NCBI GenBank assembly: GCA_002338605.1
Contig: DDIP01000005.1
Location: forward strand, 916-12,993
Length of the DNA stretch: 12,078 nucleotides
Reading direction: 5' to 3'
Source of the DNA: Proteobacteria bacterium UBA1847
GTDB taxonomy: Bacteria > Pseudomonadota > Gammaproteobacteria > Steroidobacterales > Woeseiaceae
Position numbers and translations under genes: made by a program. Under the pieces are notes generated by a model. It saw only the letters and a program-made list of their open reading frames with translations, ran no database searches and was not told the DNA's origin. This document shows positions 7,625 to 12,078 of the stretch, in pieces. The number at the start of each line of letters is the position of its first letter. The stretch's first letter is position 1.

Positions 7625-9447
7625 CGGATTGGCAACAGGAGGTGAACTGTGGTGCCGTTGATACTGCTCGTCAGATTAAGCGTTGCGCCCAATTCCTGAG
7701 CTCGGCGGCGCAGGTTGGCTAACCCTTGCCCGGTGGAGGTGTGAACATCGAAGCCGCAACCGTCATCGCTGATGCTCAGACTGATGTGCTCAGATTCCAG
7801 GTGAGTGGCTACAGTAATGGTCTTCGCCCCGGCATGATGAATGATGTTCGCAACGGCTTCCTGAAAAATACGAAGAACGTTCAATACCCGTTCCGGGCCG
7901 AGGTTGGGGATATCAGGCAGCTCTTGTACTTGCCAGTCAAAACGCAGGCCGTTTTGTTCCACGAGCTTTTGGGCGCGATGACGAAATGAACCCAGGACGG
8001 TGAGCAGGTTGCCATCGTTCGGAGTGAGTGAGTCGACAATAAGTCGCAAGTCCTGCAATGCCGCTCGTATATCAGGTTCCAGATGCTGCAAAGCGGGGTC
8101 CTCCTCCACCTGCGACAAGATCTGCAGCAGGTGGCCGCCCAACCCATCATGCACATCGCGCATAATGCGAGCACGCTCCGTTGCGAGCGCGCGTTCGGAC
8201 TCGACCCGCTTCAGGGTCTCAAAGTTTTCCTGTAGTTGCCGATGTTTTTCCTGGACCCGTGACTCCAGTTCAACGCTCAGCGTTTCCGCATCCTGCAAGG
8301 CCCTGGAAAACCGATACATCAGGATGAAGGAAAAGCTGATCAGAACGAGACCGGCACAATATTGCAGGTAGTACGTGGATTCCTGGCTGCCACCGCCCTG
8401 CTCCCAAAGGTAGTCTCGAATGCCAATCACCAGTACAACGTTCGCCACCACCATCAAGACGATTCGTTCCATGTTTGGTTTCGCCATGACCCCGCGCACC
8501 ATCTGCACCAGCAAGAGTCCGCCGAGTACAAGGATACTGGGCGTCCAAAGCAGTCTGGAGAAATGCATTAAGCCCGCGCCATCAAAATAGGCCAATCCGC
8601 CTAAGGGGATAAAACCTGGCAGCAACCAGATCGCGAAAATTCGCTCTATCCTGGGCGCGCGCAGGCCCATAAAGCGGTTGGTGAACACGAATGCACTGAA
8701 GACAAACAGGCCGAGCGAATAGTATGAAATTGACAACCACAACCAATAGTCAAATGGAATTTGAGTGACCAACTCGTGGCCTTGATGAACGCTCCAGCAC
8801 AAGAGCGCAATCGCATACCAGGCGTAAGCGGGTTCCTGCGACCGAAGAACGGCCAGCGGGCCGATAATTAGTGCAACCACCAGCATGGCAATCAGGATTG
8901 TCAGCGGCAGCCAGAAGCGAAAAGCGTGGACCGACGTCGCGGCCGGCAACAGGCTCGTGACGGGTCCCAAATAGACCGGGCTCAGCGCAACCGACTGATG
9001 TGGTCGCACAAAGTGGATGTCGACGATATTGGGCCCGGTGTTTAGTAGCTGCGCCGAAAATTCAAACATCAACGGTGTTCTGTGATCGGCCAGTGGCGGC
9101 TCCATGGCGCCGCCGTTGCCGATGGATGTACCGTTTATGAATACCTCGATATTGCCCAGCACGACCGGCGCGTAAAACGCCCAGCGCCGCTCGGCGGGTT
9201 TGTCCACGTTAACGGCTAATCGATACCACGCACTCGCATAGCTGGAATGCGGCGTTGCCTTGTGCGTGGGCAGATCGACAGGCTGCCAGGTCCCTGCTAC
9301 GGGTGGGACGTTGCTGTAGTCAACAAGGAGCTCGGCCTGATCCAGTCGCAAAAGAGGATCAAGCTCCGTCCGCTGTTCAATGGCGTGCAAGGTTTGCAAT
9401 ACCAGGACCGGAGCGGCAACCAAGCCGACAAGTATCCCGATACGCAT
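7615..9447 (-). CDS. 7TMR-DISM sensor histidine kinase (HisKA_3 / HATPase_c, NarL-DegS class)
   Basis: A 610-aa membrane kinase. Residues 1-22 are a signal or anchor helix. Residues about 25-174 form a periplasmic beta-rich sensor (GTWQPVDLP, ASAWYRLAV, VFINGTSIGNGG), resembling the jelly-roll, carbohydrate-binding-like domain that precedes 7TMR-DISM regions. From A175 to about 380 I count seven hydrophobic helices. A coiled coil (LESRVQEKHRQLQENFETLK) leads to the HisKA_3 dimerisation domain, with the phospho-acceptor His433 in RDVHDGLGGHLLQ. The ATPase domain has the N-box QEAVANIIHHAGA (Asn534), the G1 box DDGCGFD (561-567) and GQGLANLRRRA as G2. All catalytic features are present. It starts 8 bp after the stop of the response regulator and has no clear ribosome-binding site, so translation is probably coupled. 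The ligand is unknown. It presumably phosphorylates the neighbouring regulator. Confidence 0.94.
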   Translation of the reverse strand: MRIGILVGLVAAPVLVLQTLHAIEQRTELDPLLRLDQAELLVDYSNVPPVAGTWQPVDLPTHKATPHSSYASAWYRLAVNVDKPAERRWAFYAPVVLGNIEVFINGTSIGNGGAMEPPLADHRTPLMFEFSAQLLNTGPNIVDIHFVRPHQSVALSPVYLGPVTSLLPAATSVHAFRFWLPLTILIAMLVVALIIGPLAVLRSQEPAYAWYAIALLCWSVHQGHELVTQIPFDYWLWLSISYYSLGLFVFSAFVFTNRFMGLRAPRIERIFAIWLLPGFIPLGGLAYFDGAGLMHFSRLLWTPSILVLGGLLLVQMVRGVMAKPNMERIVLMVVANVVLVIGIRDYLWEQGGGSQESTYYLQYCAGLVLISFSFILMYRFSRALQDAETLSVELESRVQEKHRQLQENFETLKRVESERALATERARIMRDVHDGLGGHLLQILSQVEEDPALQHLEPDIRAALQDLRLIVDSLTPNDGNLLTVLGSFRHRAQKLVEQNGLRFDWQVQELPDIPNLGPERVLNVLRIFQEAVANIIHHAGAKTITVATHLESEHISLSISDDGCGFDVHTSTGQGLANLRRRAQELGATLNLTSSINGTTVHLLLPIRIT

Positions 9448-9455
9448 GCGCCACG

Positions 9456-10118
9456 TTATTCTGAAGTCCTCATGTTTACCAAACCCAGGCGGGCCGCTTC
9501 GAACACAGCTTGCGAGCGTGAATTTACGGCGAGCTTGGCGTAGATTTGTTTGGTGTGTGAACTCACGGTATTGATGCTGACTTCAAGTAAGTCAGCGACT
9601 TCCTGATACGTAAAGCCTTTCGCGGCCAGATTGAGAACCTCCAACTCCCGTGCGGATAGCGGTTCCTGGACAGCCTTGCCACATGATCGAGTCTGCGAAA
9701 ACTGCCGTATCAGGTGGCGGGCAATACTGGGGGAAATCGGCGAACCGCCGTCCAGCAACTGTTGCAGGGTGGCACCGATCGCTTCGCGATCTTCATCCTT
9801 GAGGATGTAACCCCTCGCGCCGGCTTGAATAGCTCGGATGACACGATCTTCGTCGCCGAATACTGAGATCACCATTATCGGGAGTTCCGGATTTGCCTTC
9901 GCCTGTTCGGCGATCAGCATACATCCATCTCCGTCAGGGAGGCCTAAGTCGACCAGCAAGATATCCGGTGGGTTTTGGTGCAGAGCACTGCGTGCTTCAG
10001 AAAGTGTCGCACTGGCCGAGACGACACAAAACCGGCCTGTTGCCTCAACATGCCTCACCAGCCGTTTTCGTGTGGCTGCGTTATCTTCAACAATGGCAAT
10101 GTTAACCGGACTTAACAT
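9456..10118 (-). CDS. NarL/FixJ-family response regulator with LuxR-type HTH
   Basis: A 220-aa regulator. The receiver domain (about 4-120) has the acidic pair E11-D12, the phosphorylation site D57 in LLVDLGLPDGDG, S85 in the position usually held by Ser/Thr, and K107 in GYILKDED: a complete active site. A linker follows, then a LuxR/GerE HTH at about 151-212 (LSARELEVLNLAAKG, EVADLLEVSINTVSSH, KLAVNSRSQAV). Such proteins dimerise on phosphorylation and bind inverted repeats. It is the first gene of an operon with the HisKA_3 kinase, its expected partner. The ATG at 10116-10118 has no Shine-Dalgarno sequence, while a -10-like TAGTAT ends only 7 bp upstream, so the message may be leaderless. 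A palindrome 36 bp upstream suggests autoregulation. Confidence 0.95.
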   Translation of the reverse strand: MLSPVNIAIVEDNAATRKRLVRHVEATGRFCVVSASATLSEARSALHQNPPDILLVDLGLPDGDGCMLIAEQAKANPELPIMVISVFGDEDRVIRAIQAGARGYILKDEDREAIGATLQQLLDGGSPISPSIARHLIRQFSQTRSCGKAVQEPLSARELEVLNLAAKGFTYQEVADLLEVSINTVSSHTKQIYAKLAVNSRSQAVFEAARLGLVNMRTSE

Positions 10119-10125
10119 GCAACAG

Positions 10126-10131
10126 ATACTA
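10126..10131 (-). promoter_or_regulatory. Candidate -10 box of the response regulator/kinase operon
   Basis: TAGTAT on the minus strand, ending 7 bp before the ATG of the response regulator. The -35 position (GGTGCC) does not resemble the consensus. If used, transcription would begin at or next to the ATG, which agrees with the missing ribosome-binding site. The 22-bp distance to the palindrome core mirrors the 23 bp seen at the lipoprotein promoter. Confidence 0.35.
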
Positions 10132-10153
10132 GCAACTGTGGCTCTCGAGGCAC

Positions 10154-10169
10154 CACCTATTCAGGTGAT
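10154..10169. promoter_or_regulatory. Palindromic operator candidate upstream of the response regulator operon
   Basis: CACCTATTCAGGTGAT: 5-bp arms CACCT/AGGTG around a 4-base centre. The same 16-base element, with two changes confined to the centre, occurs at 7608-7623. Changes limited to the spacer while both arms are kept are what selection on a dimer-binding site would produce. Probable ligand: the LuxR-type response regulator just downstream (inference). The LAL-type regulator ending at 10494 is a second candidate. Confidence 0.55.
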
Positions 10170-10493
10170 ATGCACTGGAGTGACTGCTACTTGTGGCTGC
10201 AGCAAGCCGACACGCCACCCTGCAAAGTAGTGAGAAGCGTCCTTATTGACGCGACCTTTGTCACCGTATTCGTCTCGGTGGCGTCAGTCCTGAGGGCTTC
10301 GAACAGGCCTCATTTTGAGGGTGTGGCGTGTCGTCAATACTTTGGGAAGTCCAAAGTGTTAACTATGTGTGCGGAACAAGGTGTAAACCATGTGACCGGA
10401 ACGGACCCTACACTACCGACATACCTAGCACACTAATTGCGACGCCAATCTTGCCTGGCGTTCCAATTCGTCCGGCTGGTTCGATAAGCTCGC
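10170..10493. other. Non-coding gap between the LAL regulator and the response regulator operon
   Basis: No gene recognised. Besides the operator and -10 at its left end, it holds a 25-nt hairpin (10336-10360), two 5-bp inverted repeats (GCGTC-N6-GACGC at 10237-10252 and CCTCA-N3-TGAGG at 10308-10320), and a 13-bp direct repeat (10365-10377 and 10390-10402, 11 of 13 identical, 25 bp apart). An 88-codon plus-strand frame at 10170-10436 has no recognisable domain and is probably chance. Confidence 0.55.
10336..10360. repeat. Inverted repeat / hairpin downstream of the LAL regulator gene
   Basis: AATACTTTGG and CCAAAGTGTT flank a 5-base loop (GAAGT): ten base pairs, nine Watson-Crick and one that pairs as G:U in one strand. 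It lies about 135 bp past the LAL regulator stop. It lacks a following T-run, so it is either a processing or termination structure of another kind or a second operator far upstream of the response regulator operon. Confidence 0.45.
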
Positions 10494-12078
10494 CTAGACG
10501 GCGCGCGTCTCGTCGTCGTTAACCAGCCACGGCTCATTTTGCACGCGAAGCAATGCCCCCATGCGATTCTCAACGCCGAGCTTTTTGAGCACGGAGGAGA
10601 CGTGGTTTTCGATCGTTCGTTTCGAACGTGACATCGCGGTCGCAATCTCAGGGTTAGATAGGCCTTCGGCGAGCAGCGATAGCACGGCCTGCTCCTTCTT
10701 TGTGAGACCCAGGGGATGACTGCGTGCAAACTGGTACGGTCCGCGCTTACTTTTCGGCAGGTCGTCGGCCACGCCAAGCACCTTGGCCGTCTGCTGAATG
10801 CGCATCGCCAGGGCCTCCGCACCCAGGTCTCGCGATAAATTGAGTGCTGCCGACAGAGCATCGAGCTGCGATCCGCGTGCGAGAGTCAGTGCGGCAGAAA
10901 GCGGCGCGCCTAATGCCGTCCAGGCATCAGCGGATTTAACGCGATCACCCTGTAGTTCGAGCGCGTGTGGCTCAGGCGCAGACCGCGCAAACTCAGCGGG
11001 AATCTTGACGCCAAAGTGTCGACCCCAGACTGCGATTTCTGCGCGATACCACTCGAGCATGCTGTCTGCGCCAATGGCGACTAATTCATTCAGGCTCCTC
11101 TCGACCATGTGCGGCTGCTCGCTTAGCCAGCCGTGCAGCGTGCGAGTCAGAAGTGCAGGCACGATGTATTGCGGCTCTTCGGTCGTTGCCGAGTGTTCTA
11201 AAGCATTGCTTGAGGTTTCTTCCGCATCATCCGAGCCCAACAGGACGAGTACGCGGGCCAGCACGAGTCGAGCGGGCAGCTTCATAAGAAGAGTCGGGCG
11301 ATCGAGTGCCAGGACACCCCGCGCAATCGTCTCGGCATCGCGGAGCTTTCCCTGTTCGCAGCGAAGCTGTGCTTGCCGTCCTACAAGGTAGTGCGTCCAA
11401 GAATCGAGATCGTTCTGCGTATCGAACGCAATTCCTTCCGATGTGATGCGCTCGGCAAGCTCGAAATGTTTGAATTCGACCGCGTACTCAGACAGGTTCG
11501 TGTACACACGTGCCGCGTGTTCGTGAAACGCATGCTCTCGCGCGATGACCAGGCTTTCGTTCAGCCGATCGACGCCTCGACAATCTCCGCGAAAGGCCTC
11601 CGCGGTACCGACATTGCAAAGAGCGTGCGCCCGAATCTCTGGTTCATCTAGTTTCTCGGCAAGCGTGAGAGCCTTTACACCCCATTCAATTGCCATTGGC
11701 ATGTTGTCATTCAACATATGCAACTGAGAACGCATGCTATACGCCATCGCTCGCTCAGCGCTCGGCGGTGACTCCTCAAGCAGTCGGACCGCTTCGTCAG
11801 CGAAGCGATTGGCCTCTGCAGACTCTGCGCGATACCAGTGCAGTCGAGACAGCCATCGAAGGTTTTCCGCAACTTTTTCTTTCCGGCCCAGCGCGCGCCA
11901 CAAGGTAATCGCGTGCCGCCGTGCATCAATCACATCATCGTCGATACGCAGCGAGAGTCCCGCCTCGTAGGCCCATCGTTCGTAGATTTCTGCCGCAAGC
12001 TCTGGTTCTGCCACATCAACAAACCGCAGGGCAGTCAGCAGATGGGCGGCAGCCTCCTGATGCGCGCCGACGGCCGCC
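10494..12078 (-). CDS. LAL/MalT-like LuxR-family transcriptional regulator, 5'-truncated by window edge
   Basis: The frame is open from base 12078 to the TAG at 10494-10496, about 527 codons. A GTG at 12014 is internal, not the real start: upstream codons read GAHQEAAAHLLTALRF, a stretch typical of large ATP-dependent LuxR regulators just after their AAA/STAND ATPase domain. That domain, usually several hundred residues, would lie to the right of this window. What is visible is a long helical, TPR-like region (AYSMRSQLHMLND, AHALCNVGTAEAFRG, RVYTNLSEYAVEFKHFELAE) and a C-terminal LuxR HTH starting near 10706 (LTKKEQAVLSLLAEG, NPEIATAMSRSKRTIENHV, KKLGVENRMGALL). Such proteins act as ligand-dependent activators. 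It shares the strand of the two-component operon but is separated by 375 bp, so it is a separate unit. Its target is not evident. Confidence 0.88.
   Translation of the reverse strand, partial: AAVGAHQEAAAHLLTALRFVDVAEPELAAEIYERWAYEAGLSLRIDDDVIDARRHAITLWRALGRKEKVAENLRWLSRLHWYRAESAEANRFADEAVRLLEESPPSAERAMAYSMRSQLHMLNDNMPMAIEWGVKALTLAEKLDEPEIRAHALCNVGTAEAFRGDCRGVDRLNESLVIAREHAFHEHAARVYTNLSEYAVEFKHFELAERITSEGIAFDTQNDLDSWTHYLVGRQAQLRCEQGKLRDAETIARGVLALDRPTLLMKLPARLVLARVLVLLGSDDAEETSSNALEHSATTEEPQYIVPALLTRTLHGWLSEQPHMVERSLNELVAIGADSMLEWYRAEIAVWGRHFGVKIPAEFARSAPEPHALELQGDRVKSADAWTALGAPLSAALTLARGSQLDALSAALNLSRDLGAEALAMRIQQTAKVLGVADDLPKSKRGPYQFARSHPLGLTKKEQAVLSLLAEGLSNPEIATAMSRSKRTIENHVSSVLKKLGVENRMGALLRVQNEPWLVNDDETRAV

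Noticed and set aside
10170..10436. 88-codon plus-strand frame in the regulator gap
   Set aside because: No ribosome-binding site, no domain, and it overlaps the hairpin and direct repeats; probably chance.

Overview
The window reads as chromosomal DNA of a GC-rich, Gram-negative proteobacterium. The lipoprotein signal with a Gly at +2, the DUF3667-type zinc-ribbon/membrane protein and the 7TMR-DISM sensor kinase all fit a gammaproteobacterium, but no marker gene fixes the taxon. Every gene I can support lies on the minus strand, so transcription runs from high to low coordinates.

Right end (12078 to about 10494): the 3' two-thirds or so of a large LAL/MalT-like LuxR-family regulator with helical repeats and a C-terminal LuxR HTH. 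Its 5' part lies outside the window. A 375-bp non-coding gap follows (10119-10493), holding a strong hairpin and the control region of the next operon.

Centre (10118 to 3316): a tight two-gene operon encodes a NarL/FixJ-type response regulator (9456-10118) and a 7TM-DISM histidine kinase with HisKA_3 and HATPase_c domains (7615-9447), separated by 8 bp. A very large lipoprotein follows (3316-7539, 1407 aa), made of a propeller-like repeat region and five C-terminal InlB-B-like, Cys-rich modules. The most interesting signal is a palindrome, CACCT-N4-AGGTG-AT. It occurs upstream of the response regulator (10154-10169) and again upstream of the lipoprotein (7608-7623), with nearly the same spacing (22 and 23 bp) to a candidate -10 box. 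I read this as an operator joining the two-component system to its own operon and to the lipoprotein: a self-contained sensor, regulator and surface-protein system.

Left part (3151 to 1): a short DUF3667-like protein with an unusual C-terminus (2600-3151), a 436-bp gap, then an AT-richer two-gene unit. That unit encodes a secreted seven-repeat RCC1 protein with one Cys pair per repeat (1018-2163) and a secreted ThuA-like protein (221-988). At the left edge is a fragment of an IS66-family TnpB gene (1-141). Two hand-counted 60-base lines in the left unit give about 43-47% GC, against about 68% for two lines in the central and right genes. This suggests the RCC1/ThuA pair was acquired with help from mobile DNA.
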